64,000 nucleotides of DNA from Nitratiruptor sp. YY08-10. Lineage in GTDB: Bacteria > Campylobacterota > Campylobacteria > Campylobacterales > Nitratiruptoraceae. The position numbers and the translations under genes were made by a program. Shown here in pieces: positions 6,376 through 16,751 of this stretch. Location: positions 496,001 to 560,000 of the forward strand of contig NZ_AP023057.1 of the NCBI RefSeq assembly GCF_016629565.1, given 5' to 3'. The first letter of the stretch is position 1; each line of letters starts with the position of its first letter. Under the pieces are notes generated by a model. The model searched no databases, was not told the origin of the DNA, and saw only the letters and a list, made by a program, of their open reading frames with translations.

Positions 6376-9306
6376 TTGTTCGACAAAGAGTATCTTTCCA
6401 ATCTTTTGAACGATAAGAAAAAGCTTCTTACCCAAATCTATTTTGATCTTCAAAAATACTTTGAACAGCTGTATGGTGAAAATACGGTAGTACTCATGGA
6501 AGTGGGCTCTTTTTTTGAAGTATACGAGCTCAATACTCCTCAAGAAAAGATAGGTAAAGCAAAAGAGATCGCAGAATTTCTCAATATTCAGCTGACCCGT
6601 AAAAATAAATCGATTCTTGAGATCAGTGTTTCCAATCCTTTGATGGCAGGGGTGCCAAATTTTGCATTGGAACGCTACCTCAATAGGCTTATACAGAGCA
6701 AAAAATATACGGTCGTTTTGATCAAACAAAAGGGTGAGCCGCCCCATGTGAAGCGCTATCTTGCCAATATTATCTCGCCTGGAACAAATTTTGATTATCA
6801 GATAGATCCTACAGAAAATTTCATAGCATCCATCATCATTGGAGAAAACAGGGGAATCTATTACGCCGGCTATGCAGCGGTCGATGTGACGACGGGAAAA
6901 TCGTTTGTCAATGAGATGTATTCAACAAGAGAGGATAAGACATTTGCCCTTGATGAGGTATTTACGCTTTTACAAACATACAATACGGCTGAGCTGATTT
7001 TGAGTTTTGAAGGAAATGTGGATAAAGAGTTTGTTTACAACTATCTTGAAATTCCTTCACATTTCACATACCATGAAAATAAAAGTCGTTTAAAAATCGC
7101 TTATCAAAATGAACTTTTTGCAAGAGTTTTTGCTATCAATTCCATTCTTTCGCCTATCGAATATCTTGATCTTGAACGCTATCCCTATGCAAGTGAGAGT
7201 CTTGGAATTCTGCTTGATTTTATCATTGACCATGATCCGGCTATTGTGGAAAAACTCCAAAAACCATCATTCATAGGTAGCAGCCATTTTGTCTATCTTG
7301 GAAACAATGCTTTAGAGCAGCTCAATATCATTTCTCGTGATCCAGATGAGATGACTTTATTGAAACTTTTGGATAAAACTTCCACACCTATAGGGAAAAG
7401 GGTTCTTAAAGAGCGGCTGCTTAATCCTATTCAAGATAAAAAGGAGTTGAGACGTCGTTATGCGATGATAGAGAAGTTGCTGCCCCATTTCAAAGTTGTG
7501 GAGGTTCTGCTCAAGCAGGTGTATGACATTGAACGAATTTTACGGCGTATCAAACTAAAAAAAGCACACCCTTTTGAGATCAACTATCTTCATACCTCTT
7601 TGTACTATATCGAAAAACTGGCACAAGTTTTAGAAACCCTTGATATGGGTGTAGAAAGTTTCAGTATGGAAGAGGTATATGCATTTAGAAAATCGATCGA
7701 AGCAGTTTTTGATCTGGAACAGAGTGCGAAATATCGCAAAGAGCAGATTGATGCGAATATTTTCAAGCCAGGGGTCAATCTTTTTATTGATCAAATCGAA
7801 ACACAAATTGCGCAAACACTTGAAAAGTTACATACTATTCAAAGGCATATCGCCTCTTTTTGCGACAAGCAAGAAAGCGTTCAACTTGGATGGTTGGAGA
7901 GTGAGGGATTTCATATTGCTTTGACGAAAAATAGATTTATGCAGATCGAAAAAGAGCTTTTGCAAAGTTTTGTCACCATCGACAATGAACACTACTTTTT
8001 AAAAGATTTTCAGATTAAAAAGCTCAAAAACAGTGTAAAACTGACTCATGAAATTATCGAAGATCTCTCAAAAGAGTACACCGCACTGCAAGCAAGACTT
8101 GTATCCTTAGTTAAAAAGAGTTATACAGACGTATTGATGGATATTGAGCTTCGATATAGTGCTTTAATGGAAAAGCTTATTACATTCATTGGAGAAATTG
8201 ACTTTTCCATTAGCGGTGCGAAGTGTGCCAAGGAGTTTAACTACGCAAAACCCGAAATTGTGGACGAAGCGATTTTGGAGTTTGTCGCTCTTCGCCATCC
8301 TATCATAGAATCACGAGAAGAGAATGGTATCTACATTCCCAATGATATCTATCTTGGAGAGCCTATCGATCCACAATGCGATCATGTGACATTAGAGGCA
8401 AGTGACAATAAACCGGTACAAGGTATCTTGCTTTATGGTATCAATTCAAGCGGGAAAAGCTCTTTGATGAAAAGTGTCGGAATTGCAGTGATCATGGCAC
8501 AAGCTGGAATGTTTGTACCAGCTGCATCGATGCGATTTGGACTAGTTGACAAGATTTTTACAAGAATCGTCTCAAAAGATAATCTTTACAAAGGGCTTTC
8601 CACTTTTGCAGTTGAGATGTTGGAGCTCAAAAATATTTTTAACCGTGCGACACATCGCTCACTGGTGCTTGGAGATGAGATCAGTCATGGGACGGAAACC
8701 TATTCTGCGCTATCGATTGTTGGTGCAGCGATACAAAGACTCTATGAGATAGGCAGTAAGTTCATTTTTGCAACCCATTTGCATCAATTGAGCAGTATTG
8801 AACCTATTCAATCTTTAGAGCGTCTTGTCTTTTTACATCTTGGTGTCACGTATGATGAAGTAAATGATCGGTTGATCTACGATAGAAAGCTTCAAATTGG
8901 CTCAGGAAGTACACTGTATGGTCTTGAGTTTGCAAAAGCTCTTCATATGGATAAAATATTTTTAGAGTACGCTTATAACCTGAGAAAAAAATTGACAAAT
9001 GAATACAGTGAGGTCGAACTTCTCAAACAAAAAAGGCGAAGTAGATATAATAAAGGAGTGTATCTTACAAAATGTGCGATATGCAACGAAGTTGTAGAAG
9101 AGGTGCATCATATCAGTCCGAAAGCGAAAGCAAAGGGTGGTTTTATCGACCATTTCAAAGCAAATCACAAATTCAATCTCATTCCGCTTTGCGCGAAGCA
9201 TCACAAAATGGTCCATGAGGGAAAATTGTTGATCAATGGATTTGTGATGAGCGATGAAGGATTGAAGCTTCATTTTACAGAGATCGAAAATAAGGAGGGA
9301 AGATGA
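6376..9306 (+). CDS. MutS7-type mismatch-binding ATPase with C-terminal HNH nuclease domain
   Basis: This 976-residue protein starts at TTG behind AAGGG (5-nt spacing). It has a MutS domain I with mismatch-reading motif GSFFEVYEL (44-52; F46, E48), connector, lever and clamp domains, and a C-terminal ABC-type ATPase: Walker [10 protein letters not shown] (688-696), Walker [13 protein letters not shown] (D767/E768), and signature-like GLSTFAVEM. Unlike MutS1, it ends in an HNH endonuclease domain from about residue 895: CAIC (C900, C903), [22 protein letters not shown]. This architecture is that of MutS7, described from epsilonproteobacteria, large DNA viruses and octocoral mitochondria. It suggests mismatch recognition and cutting in one protein, without MutL. 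Two small genes follow in overlap. Confidence 0.92.
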   Translation: MFDKEYLSNLLNDKKKLLTQIYFDLQKYFEQLYGENTVVLMEVGSFFEVYELNTPQEKIGKAKEIAEFLNIQLTRKNKSILEISVSNPLMAGVPNFALERYLNRLIQSKKYTVVLIKQKGEPPHVKRYLANIISPGTNFDYQIDPTENFIASIIIGENRGIYYAGYAAVDVTTGKSFVNEMYSTREDKTFALDEVFTLLQTYNTAELILSFEGNVDKEFVYNYLEIPSHFTYHENKSRLKIAYQNELFARVFAINSILSPIEYLDLERYPYASESLGILLDFIIDHDPAIVEKLQKPSFIGSSHFVYLGNNALEQLNIISRDPDEMTLLKLLDKTSTPIGKRVLKERLLNPIQDKKELRRRYAMIEKLLPHFKVVEVLLKQVYDIERILRRIKLKKAHPFEINYLHTSLYYIEKLAQVLETLDMGVESFSMEEVYAFRKSIEAVFDLEQSAKYRKEQIDANIFKPGVNLFIDQIETQIAQTLEKLHTIQRHIASFCDKQESVQLGWLESEGFHIALTKNRFMQIEKELLQSFVTIDNEHYFLKDFQIKKLKNSVKLTHEIIEDLSKEYTALQARLVSLVKKSYTDVLMDIELRYSALMEKLITFIGEIDFSISGAKCAKEFNYAKPEIVDEAILEFVALRHPIIESREENGIYIPNDIYLGEPIDPQCDHVTLEASDNKPVQGILLYGINSSGKSSLMKSVGIAVIMAQAGMFVPAASMRFGLVDKIFTRIVSKDNLYKGLSTFAVEMLELKNIFNRATHRSLVLGDEISHGTETYSALSIVGAAIQRLYEIGSKFIFATHLHQLSSIEPIQSLERLVFLHLGVTYDEVNDRLIYDRKLQIGSGSTLYGLEFAKALHMDKIFLEYAYNLRKKLTNEYSEVELLKQKRRSRYNKGVYLTKCAICNEVVEEVHHISPKAKAKGGFIDHFKANHKFNLIPLCAKHHKMVHEGKLLINGFVMSDEGLKLHFTEIENKEGR

Positions 9307-9560
9307 TACAAAAAGCGGTGGATATGTTTGAAAAAGATAGATATGAAGAAGCACTGCCGATTTTTAAACAACTGGCAAAAGATGGCAATGCTGAAGCGAT
9401 GTACTATCTTGGTATGATGTATTATGAAGGATGGGGAGTTGAAAAGGATGAGAAAGCGGCAGTAGAGTGGTGGAAAAAGGCAAATAGACGAGGAAGTCTT
9501 GATGCCAAATATATGCTGCAAATTATCTGCGCTACCTCAAGTGTTTTTGCAAGGGAGTAG
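9303..9560 (+). CDS. Small Sel1-repeat protein
   Basis: This 85-residue protein overlaps mutS7 by ATGA. It contains one clear Sel1-like repeat (about 22-66): [19 protein letters not shown], then [16 protein letters not shown], preceded by a TPR-like helix pair ([19 protein letters not shown]). Such repeats form helical hairpins that bind other proteins. No signal peptide is visible, so a cytoplasmic adaptor role is likely. Coupling to mutS7 suggests co-expression; a direct partnership is inference. Confidence 0.8.
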   Translation: MIQKAVDMFEKDRYEEALPIFKQLAKDGNAEAMYYLGMMYYEGWGVEKDEKAAVEWWKKANRRGSLDAKYMLQIICATSSVFARE

Positions 9561-9812
9561 ATGTATACGTTTATTGTGACTGTTTTTTCGCTCGTTGCGG
9601 CGATATTTGTCTATTATCTTTTCCTGCGTCAAAAATCGAAACGGTTGACATTGATAGATCGGGGTATATGCCCTGTGTGCAGAGAATCTGCAATCGAGAT
9701 AAAAAGAAACAAAAGTGGCGGTTGCAGCGGGACGAATAGTGTGATTTTTATCTGTCAAAAGTGCGGATATGAAGAGGAGTTTCATATCCCTTCTAGCGGT
9801 TGTGGAATGTGA
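9561..9812 (+). CDS. Membrane-anchored zinc-ribbon protein
   Basis: The ATG directly follows the previous stop codon. The 83 residues comprise one N-terminal transmembrane helix (about 3-22) and a cytoplasmic zinc ribbon with CPVC (37-40) and CQKC in the second knuckle, plus additional Cys residues (SGGCSG and SSGCGM). The function is unknown. It is third in the mutS7 transcription unit, and its last 20 nt overlap the 3' end of the convergent GGDEF-EAL gene. Confidence 0.7.
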   Translation: MYTFIVTVFSLVAAIFVYYLFLRQKSKRLTLIDRGICPVCRESAIEIKRNKSGGCSGTNSVIFICQKCGYEEEFHIPSSGCGM

Positions 9813-12090
9813 TTAATTTTTTGAAGTCATTGAGTGGCAGAGGTTTTGCATATAAGAAGCCTTGCGCCAGGAAGCATTTGAGATCTTTTAAGATACGCTC
9901 TTGCTGTTTTGTTTCTACACCTTCTGCGACAATCTCTTTTTTAAACGTATAGGCAAGATCTATAATAATCTTCGTGATTTGATAGTCTTCTGGATCTTGA
10001 TCAATATCTTGTATAAAACTTTTATCGATTTTTATCGTATCAAAAGGTAATCGTTTGAGGTAATTGAGTGAAGAGTATCCTGTCCCAAAATCATCCAAAG
10101 CGACTCGAAAGCCTATCTGTTTTATAGCTTCGAGCATATTGACTGTATGAGAGATGTTTTCCATTGAGAGCGTTTCCGTTATCTCAAGCTCAAGTTTTGA
10201 TGGATCGATGTCGAAACGTTTGAGATTGTTTTCAAGAAAATTGAGAAATTTCGGATTTCTAAATTGTCGAGCCGAAACATTTAAAGAAAGAACAATATCC
10301 TTCAACTCTTCATCTTTGCTCCACTCCTGAAGATGTTGAAAACTCTTTTTGATTACATACTCATCGATCTTTTCGATGAGGTCGCTTCGTTCCGCGACAG
10401 GGATGAACATGTTAGGAGCAAGCAGACCTTTTTGGGGATGATTCCACCGTATCAAAGCCTCCGCACCATAAATTTTGTTGTTTTGGATATTCATTTTCGG
10501 TTGAAAGTATAGAAGCAGTTCATCATCTTTTTTCAGTGCCTTTCGAAGGTCCTGCGTTGTTTGTTGAAGATAGTCTAAAAATTTTTGCATCTCTTTTTCA
10601 AAGAAGACGTATCTATTTTTTCCACTTTTTTTTGCTTCATACATGGCAATATCTGCATATCGTATCAAGGTATCGATATCATCTGAGTCATCGGGGAAGA
10701 AAGCGACCCCTAAACTACAAGAGACAGAAAAGTTGATATTTCCGTAATAATACTCTTTTACAATGGAATGCTTGATTTTTTCTAAAACGATATCGAGTGA
10801 TTTTTTTGTTTGTACTTTTGGTATTAAAACGACGAATTCATCTCCGCCTATTCGAAAAATCAGATCGGAATCACGAAGTGTATTTTTGAGGTTGTTGGCA
10901 ATATCGACGAGCAGTCTGTCTCCTATCTCATGGCCATAGGTATCGTTGACGAATTTAAAATTGTCGATATCAAGATAGATGAGGGCAAACCGCTCTTTGG
11001 ATCTTTTGGCAATTTTGGACAGATTTTCCAGCATATCTTGAAAGGAGGCTCTATTAGGTAAAGATGTGAGGGGATCATGGAAAGCGAGATATTCAACCTG
11101 TTTCTTTGCTTGATACTCTTCAGTAACGTCTATAGCAATACCGATGAATGTGATGGTTTTATTATGTTTTTTTCGAACCTTGATGACGTTTTTGAGATAT
11201 TTTTCACCTTTTGGAGTATGAAATTTGAGGACTGTTTCAAATCTTAGTCCCTTTTCATAAGCCTTTTCTATTTCTGTAAGAAAACGAATCTTTTCTTGAG
11301 GATCGATCATTGCAATAAATCGTTCCCAATCTAAACGCTCTTTCATATTGAGTCCCAAAATTCTGTAAAGCTGGTCGCTACAAAAAAACATATTGGCATC
11401 TTTTATATATTCCCAGCTGCTCATGTTGGCAATTTTTTGCGCTTCTATAAGATGTTTTTCGCTTTGTTTTATTTTTTGAATATAAAGATGTATTGCATGT
11501 AGCATTGTATTAATGGCTTGTGTAATTGCAATGAGTTCGAGATAGTTGTCTGTTGGTTTTAGCTGTTTTGTTGTTCGGATGTCGATGTCTGAGAGTTGTG
11601 AAGTGAATGTGTACAACGCATCTATCTTTTTATTGATAAATTGCGCGAAAATGAGACCAAAGGCGATCAGAAGGAAAGTAAAAAGAATAAAATACAAATC
11701 GAATTTTTGAAAAAACTGTTTCATGATATCGTAGTCGTATTGCACAAAAAGATATCCTATTATTCTGTTTTTGTAACGTATAGGATAGAGCAATTGGTTC
11801 TCTTGTAGGTGTATTGGATTTTTGACAATGTTGAGTTTTTTGATGGAACTGACATTGGTTTGAATATTTTGAAGTGTTTTTTGAAGTTCATCGTCAAATT
11901 GAAAATAGGCAAGTGGGGCAATGGTGCGCAGATTTTCTTGGATGATGAATTGGATATTTTGTTTTTCGATGTTTTTGAGTGTTGTTTGTATTTGAAAATA
12001 CATAAGCGATTGAAAAGCAAGAAGAACAATAATTGCTATAAGAATTGTTACGCGTATAATGAAGGTAAGCGAATATCTACTTGTTTTCAT
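9793..12090 (-). CDS. Membrane PAS-GGDEF-EAL c-di-GMP protein
   Basis: This 765-residue protein has a transmembrane helix (about 11-31), a short periplasmic sensor, a second helix (131-151), a HAMP-like linker, a PAS domain (about 212-330), GGDEF (415-419, RIGGDEF, intact) and EAL (544-546, GAEALIRW, intact) with the downstream DDFGTGYSSL and KIDKSFI motifs. It can in principle both make and degrade cyclic di-GMP. It is the last gene of a three-gene unit; its start overlaps the YfiR-like gene by 14 nt. By analogy with YfiR/YfiN, the periplasmic part may be inhibited by the YfiR-like protein. Confidence 0.93.
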   Translation of the reverse strand: MKTSRYSLTFIIRVTILIAIIVLLAFQSLMYFQIQTTLKNIEKQNIQFIIQENLRTIAPLAYFQFDDELQKTLQNIQTNVSSIKKLNIVKNPIHLQENQLLYPIRYKNRIIGYLFVQYDYDIMKQFFQKFDLYFILFTFLLIAFGLIFAQFINKKIDALYTFTSQLSDIDIRTTKQLKPTDNYLELIAITQAINTMLHAIHLYIQKIKQSEKHLIEAQKIANMSSWEYIKDANMFFCSDQLYRILGLNMKERLDWERFIAMIDPQEKIRFLTEIEKAYEKGLRFETVLKFHTPKGEKYLKNVIKVRKKHNKTITFIGIAIDVTEEYQAKKQVEYLAFHDPLTSLPNRASFQDMLENLSKIAKRSKERFALIYLDIDNFKFVNDTYGHEIGDRLLVDIANNLKNTLRDSDLIFRIGGDEFVVLIPKVQTKKSLDIVLEKIKHSIVKEYYYGNINFSVSCSLGVAFFPDDSDDIDTLIRYADIAMYEAKKSGKNRYVFFEKEMQKFLDYLQQTTQDLRKALKKDDELLLYFQPKMNIQNNKIYGAEALIRWNHPQKGLLAPNMFIPVAERSDLIEKIDEYVIKKSFQHLQEWSKDEELKDIVLSLNVSARQFRNPKFLNFLENNLKRFDIDPSKLELEITETLSMENISHTVNMLEAIKQIGFRVALDDFGTGYSSLNYLKRLPFDTIKIDKSFIQDIDQDPEDYQITKIIIDLAYTFKKEIVAEGVETKQQERILKDLKCFLAQGFLYAKPLPLNDFKKLITFHNR

Positions 12091-12595
12091 AATACTTGGA
12101 TACCTTGAATATTATGGGATTGAGTTTTATTTTTGATTGTTTAATGGCTGATGGATTGAGAAGTGGGTGTACCTTTGAATTAACTGCGATAGAAACCATA
12201 GCTCCATCTATTGCGCTAGGAAGTGCGCTTAATATGAGACGATTCTTTTTAGCAAGAGCAGTAAAGAGTTTTTTTGCTTTTTGGGAATCGGTAAAAAGGA
12301 TATAGGCTGAAGGGTTTTTGAGTGCCCTCTCTTTTGTCAGGACAACTTTTATACGTTTGCCGTATACAACTTTTTTGTCCAGAAGTTTTTTCATCAATTG
12401 TGCTTCTTTGCGATATCTGTTTTGAAAAATGATATTGATGTAAAGTTTGCCATTGACAAGTTTTTGATCAATTTGTTCATCGAGCATTATGATCTTTGGG
12501 AACAATTTTGCTTCGATTTCAAGAAGTGCCGGATTGATCGAACTGGCACAGAGAGTATAAAAATTGATAAGTGCTAGAAAAAAGATCCGTATCAA
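12077..12595 (-). CDS. YfiR-like (DUF4154) periplasmic protein
   Basis: I place the start at a TTG preceded by AAGGA and sharing TTGA with the upstream stop codon, giving 172 residues. A GTG 27 nt earlier is the alternative. Either start gives a signal peptide ending near TLCASS. The C-terminal pattern GAMVSIAVNSKVHPLLN, then AIKQSKIKLNPIIFKVSKY, matches the DUF4154/YfiR ending. YfiR proteins repress an inner-membrane diguanylate cyclase from the periplasm. Here the gene lies between a TonB receptor and a GGDEF-EAL protein, an arrangement I know for this family. No disulfide cysteine pair is evident. Confidence 0.75.
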   Translation of the reverse strand: MIRIFFLALINFYTLCASSINPALLEIEAKLFPKIIMLDEQIDQKLVNGKLYINIIFQNRYRKEAQLMKKLLDKKVVYGKRIKVVLTKERALKNPSAYILFTDSQKAKKLFTALAKKNRLILSALPSAIDGAMVSIAVNSKVHPLLNPSAIKQSKIKLNPIIFKVSKYYENK

Positions 12596-14628
12596 AAGCT
12601 TTTCCTTATTCGAAAAAACCACTCTCTGCCACTCAGTGGTACTGCCAATTCCTGCGGGCTGAACCGATATCTGTTTTGAATAAGTTCGGATGGTGTTACA
12701 TATGCATAGTTTTTATGATTTGTAAGATTTTTTACTCCAAACTGGATATCAAGATTTTCCAAAGAGTACGTGAAAATCTGATTCAGCGAGAGGCAAGATG
12801 GAATATCCGGATAGGGCTTGGGTGTATCGATTGTGGAGCTCAATTTGAACATGGTATGGGAATGCAAATGGTTCCAGTCATAATCCAATGAGGTGGAGAA
12901 AATATCTTTTCGAATACCGAGATACTCTTGTTGATCATTTGGACTTCGTTGATATTCTCGTTTGTTAAAACTGCGTGCATATCGAAGAATGAGTTTTACG
13001 TTTTCAAAAAGCTTGGTATAGCTTACTTCTACGCCCCGTATTAAATAGTCTCCGAGATTTTCGTATATCCGAAGGCCGGAGTCTGAGAGAAATCTATCAA
13101 TGGTATCTTTGGTCTTTCCATAATAAAAGTTTGTTTTTAAAACGTCGGAGGATGCAAATTTTTTGATATATTGCAGCTCCAACAGATTGATATATTCGGG
13201 TCGTAACGATTCGTTTCCGTTGAATTCTGCAGCAGTATTTGCATACAGCTCAACCCAAGAAGGTGCTCGAAAGGCTGAATTGTAAATACATTTCATTGTA
13301 TTATTCGGGTCAAAATTGTACACAAGGCCCGCTTTTGCAGAGAGTTTCCAGTCAAATTCATTATAGTGGTCGAACCGTATTCCTCCCGTCAACGTAAAAT
13401 TGTCGTTGACAAAGTATAGATCTTCAATGCCCAAAGCAAAAATGGATCTGTGTATATCGGTTTTGATCGGTCCCGGGAGATGTGCATAGTTTCCCAAAGC
13501 AGGAACATATTGCAAATAGTATGCTCTGCTTGGTTTGGCATAACTGGTTTCAAGATGAAATTGAATATTATGTTTTTGTGAAAGATATTTGATATTGGCT
13601 TTGGCATAGAACTCTTTTTCTGCAAAGTTTCCACCAACAATCAAATCTTTGTCCGGTTCGCTCGTTGGATCGAGATCAAAGGGATAGACTCGAAAAGCCC
13701 CATTCCAGATATAGTATTTATATCCTGCATTCGTTTCGATTTTCCAATCATTGGTGAGATACTGCTGATATCCTATATCGATGAATTGATGCTGCAAATG
13801 AACGAATTGATCACGTTTGAACGGGGGAACACGGGAAATTCCGAAAAAGTTTCCTTTTTTGTAGTATTGCAGCCTGTATTGCAGGGTCCAGTTGTTATAT
13901 TTGTAGGTGAGTCCTAAGCCATCATTTTTTTCAAGTGTATGGGCCGGTACAGGTTGGCGAAATATTGTTGAAGAATTGTCGTTTGTGTCGATTTTGAGTG
14001 TTACGGGTGCAAGAAGATCCGGTTTGGAATAGAGTTTATGCAAATCGAGTAGCAATGTTCCGTGTTGGGTGATTATAGATTTGAATGCACTGATTGCGTA
14101 TCTGTTTTTGTTGCTGTAATATGTTGAAATCAAATCTTCATCACTCTCATCAAGAGTGATGATATTGATCACTCCTAAAAAGGCATTATCCCCATACCGC
14201 ACGGAATCGGGAGTTTTGGTAAACTCGATACGTTTAATAAGATCTGCCGGAAAGTTGTAGTAGTAGAACTGGTTGGTATAGATGTTGTTGGTGACTTCTA
14301 CACCGTTGATTAAAAATTTGATTTTATCACGATAGCTGTTTTTAACTCCACGGACAATAATCTGCTTTTTCCCGCTGGAAGTGATAGAAGTTTCAATACC
14401 GGGGATATAGCACATCAAATCAAACAGAGTTTTCGCACCAGTATTTTTGATGAAATCTTTTCTCAAAACGGTAACGGTCGATGGTGTTTTGTCGATATTG
14501 AGTTTTGTCGCAGATGCAATTTCGCTTGCTTCATTCAAAGTTGCAAGAAAATCTTGTTCAATTGTTTGTGTGTCTGATGAAAACAAAAAAGATGGGAAGA
14601 TAAATGCAAACAGCATTCGTTTAAGCAT
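12592..14628 (-). CDS. TonB-dependent outer-membrane receptor
   Basis: This 678-residue protein has a signal peptide (1-18), a plug domain (about 40-160: TPSTVTVLRKDFIKNTGAKT, IIVRGVKN, FLINGVEVTNN, RIEFTKTPDSVRYGDNAFLG) and a 22-strand-type barrel ending in the outer-membrane C-terminal aromatic signature (...FFRIRKSF). No clear TonB box is visible. The ligand cannot be read from sequence. Its coupling to a YfiR-like protein and a c-di-GMP enzyme suggests that occupancy of the receptor, or the imported ligand, feeds into c-di-GMP signalling. Confidence 0.9.
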   Translation of the reverse strand: MLKRMLFAFIFPSFLFSSDTQTIEQDFLATLNEASEIASATKLNIDKTPSTVTVLRKDFIKNTGAKTLFDLMCYIPGIETSITSSGKKQIIVRGVKNSYRDKIKFLINGVEVTNNIYTNQFYYYNFPADLIKRIEFTKTPDSVRYGDNAFLGVINIITLDESDEDLISTYYSNKNRYAISAFKSIITQHGTLLLDLHKLYSKPDLLAPVTLKIDTNDNSSTIFRQPVPAHTLEKNDGLGLTYKYNNWTLQYRLQYYKKGNFFGISRVPPFKRDQFVHLQHQFIDIGYQQYLTNDWKIETNAGYKYYIWNGAFRVYPFDLDPTSEPDKDLIVGGNFAEKEFYAKANIKYLSQKHNIQFHLETSYAKPSRAYYLQYVPALGNYAHLPGPIKTDIHRSIFALGIEDLYFVNDNFTLTGGIRFDHYNEFDWKLSAKAGLVYNFDPNNTMKCIYNSAFRAPSWVELYANTAAEFNGNESLRPEYINLLELQYIKKFASSDVLKTNFYYGKTKDTIDRFLSDSGLRIYENLGDYLIRGVEVSYTKLFENVKLILRYARSFNKREYQRSPNDQQEYLGIRKDIFSTSLDYDWNHLHSHTMFKLSSTIDTPKPYPDIPSCLSLNQIFTYSLENLDIQFGVKNLTNHKNYAYVTPSELIQNRYRFSPQELAVPLSGREWFFRIRKSF

Positions 14629-14672
14629 AACAATCCTATGGGAAAAAATGGATTTTATAGAAGATATTATAA

Positions 14673-14702
14673 CGAAAAGGAAAAGGCAGTCAAAGGACTG
14701 CC
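14673..14702 (-). terminator. Rho-independent terminator of acs
   Basis: On the minus strand GGCAGTC (14702-14696) and GACTGCC (14691-14685) form a 7-bp GC-rich stem with a 4-nt loop, followed by TTTTCCTTTTC. It lies 6 nt after the acs stop codon. Confidence 0.85.
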
Positions 14703-14708
14703 CATCGT

Positions 14709-16661
14709 TTATCCGTTGACTATTTGGATAATTTTTTCGACTATGCTTGGATCTTCAAGTGTTGAGGTATCTTGCTTGATCTCTTCGCCTTTGGCAATGC
14801 TTCTGAGGATTCTTCGCATGATCTTGCCGCTTCTTGTTTTCGGAAGTCCCGGAACGAACGCTATCTCGTCACATTTTGCCAAAGGTCCGATATCCTTGGT
14901 GATTACTTCATTGATCTCTTTGATAAGTTCCATTTCGTCAGCAATGCCTTCATCATCTTTGAGGACGACAAAAGCAAAAACACTTTCACCTTTGACTTCA
15001 TGCGGTTTTCCGACAACCGCACACTCAGCAACTCTTGGATGATGCCCGATAGCCGCTTCAATTTCAGCAGTTCCCAAACGGTGACCACTCACATTTATCA
15101 CATCATCCATACGTCCCGTGATCCAGATATACCCTTCTTCATCGTAGATTGCCCCATCACCGCTGAAGTATACTGGTTTGCCGTTCTTTTTACATGTGCC
15201 AAAGTAGCTTTTAACAAATCGTTCGCTATCTCCCCAGATAGTTCTGATCATACTAGGCCAAGGTTTCGTGATACACAAGTACCCTTTTTCGTTTGGAGGC
15301 ATTTTGTTGCCATCTTTATCGATGATTTCAGCAAAGATTCCAGGAAGCGGGAATGTGGCAGATCCTGGTTTGATCGGCGTTGCTCCAGGAAGTGGACTAA
15401 TCATGTGACCCCCGGTTTCTGTTTGCCACCAGGTATCGACGATTGGACACTGCCCTCGTCCCACTTTTTCAAAATACCACATCCAAGCATCCGGATTGAT
15501 CGGCTCACCAACGGTTCCTAAAATGTAGAGGCTGCTTAAGTCATATTTATCTGGTTCATCAGGTCCAAGTTTATGTAAAAGCCGAATAGCAGTTGGAGCG
15601 GTGTAGAACTGATTGACTTTATACTCTTCGATCATTCTCCACCATCTGCCAGCATCAGGATAGACGGGAACCCCCTCATACATCATAGTCGTTGCCCCAG
15701 CTGCAAGAGGTCCATAGACGATGTAGGTGTGACCTGTGATCCAGCCAACGTCAGCAGTACACCAGTAGGTATCTGTATCTTTTATATCAAATACCCACTC
15801 CATCGTGAGTTGTGCCCAGAGGATATAGCCAGCTTGAGAGTGTTGTACTCCTTTTGGTTTACCGGTACTTCCTGAAGTGTAGAGTAAAAAGAGCGGATCT
15901 TCACTATCCATAATTTCAGGTTCGCAGCGTGCCGGCATCTCTTTGATAAGCTCATTGTAGTCGTAGTCTCTGCCTTCATGCCATGTGATCTCTTCGTTGT
16001 TTCTTCGAACAACCAAAACTGCTTCTACGCTTTCGCAATTTTTTGCCAATGCCACATCTACAACGGGTTTAAGGAGATATGGCTTGCCTCGTCTGTAGGC
16101 TCCATCGGCGGTGATGACAAGTTTTGCCTGGGCATCTTGAATTCTATCTCGAAGCGCTTCAGCACTAAATCCGCCAAAAACGACTGAGTGAATCGCACCA
16201 ATACGTGCGCATGCAAGCATCGCAAAAGCAGCTTCTGGGATCATAGGCATATAGATAACGACTCTATCGCCTTTTTTTATTCCAAACTTGTTTTTAAGAA
16301 GATTTGCAAAGCGATTTACTTCATAATAAAGCTCCAAATAGGTAATAACTCGTTTATCACCCGGCTCACCTTCCCAAATAATTGCCGCTTTGTTCTTTTT
16401 TGTTTCTAGGTGTCTATCGATACACTGCTCGGTAACATTGAGCTTTCCACCTACAAACCATTTATAAAATGGTGCTTCACTCTCATCAAGCACTTTTGTA
16501 TAAGGCTCACGCCAGTTAATCTTCTCTTTTGCCAGTCTATCCCAAAACCCTTCATAATCCCTCTCAGCCTCTTTGACCATCTGCCAATACTGATCCATTG
16601 AGTTGATTCTAGCTCGTTCTTTAATCCTTGGTGTTGGGTCAAAAACAGGTGTTTGTTCCAT
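14709..16661 (-). CDS. acs: Acetyl-CoA synthetase (AMP-forming)
   Basis: This 650-residue protein starts at the ATG behind AAAGGA (6-nt spacing); a TTG 15 nt upstream overlaps that site and is unlikely. It converts acetate, ATP and CoA to acetyl-CoA in the cytoplasm. Visible motifs are the P-loop [75 protein letters not shown] and the C-terminal [11 protein letters not shown], whose Lys is the acylation-controlled residue in this family. Full length. It is a single-gene unit with its own terminator. The sirtuin encoded at 4.5 kb is a candidate for reactivating it, but that is only family knowledge. Confidence 0.97.
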   Translation of the reverse strand: MEQTPVFDPTPRIKERARINSMDQYWQMVKEAERDYEGFWDRLAKEKINWREPYTKVLDESEAPFYKWFVGGKLNVTEQCIDRHLETKKNKAAIIWEGEPGDKRVITYLELYYEVNRFANLLKNKFGIKKGDRVVIYMPMIPEAAFAMLACARIGAIHSVVFGGFSAEALRDRIQDAQAKLVITADGAYRRGKPYLLKPVVDVALAKNCESVEAVLVVRRNNEEITWHEGRDYDYNELIKEMPARCEPEIMDSEDPLFLLYTSGSTGKPKGVQHSQAGYILWAQLTMEWVFDIKDTDTYWCTADVGWITGHTYIVYGPLAAGATTMMYEGVPVYPDAGRWWRMIEEYKVNQFYTAPTAIRLLHKLGPDEPDKYDLSSLYILGTVGEPINPDAWMWYFEKVGRGQCPIVDTWWQTETGGHMISPLPGATPIKPGSATFPLPGIFAEIIDKDGNKMPPNEKGYLCITKPWPSMIRTIWGDSERFVKSYFGTCKKNGKPVYFSGDGAIYDEEGYIWITGRMDDVINVSGHRLGTAEIEAAIGHHPRVAECAVVGKPHEVKGESVFAFVVLKDDEGIADEMELIKEINEVITKDIGPLAKCDEIAFVPGLPKTRSGKIMRRILRSIAKGEEIKQDTSTLEDPSIVEKIIQIVNG

Positions 16662-16751
16662 GTAACATCCTTTCAAAAATATTTAAGCCTTTAAAAATGG
16701 TATCTAAAAAAGCTTAACTAAGACTAAATTACTCCTATTTATTCTGTGATG

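Noticed and set aside
9073-9306. HNH domain of MutS as an inserted homing endonuclease or intein
   Set aside because: It is C-terminal, in frame, without splice-junction motifs, and is the normal ending of MutS7 proteins.
12571-12891. 106-residue plus-strand frame over the TonB-receptor/YfiR junction
   Set aside because: It crosses two overlapping genes on the opposite strand and has no ribosome site.
14772-15521. Long open frame on the plus strand opposite acs
   Set aside because: It lies wholly inside the well-conserved acs gene, has no ribosome site and an odd composition; it is an antisense shadow.
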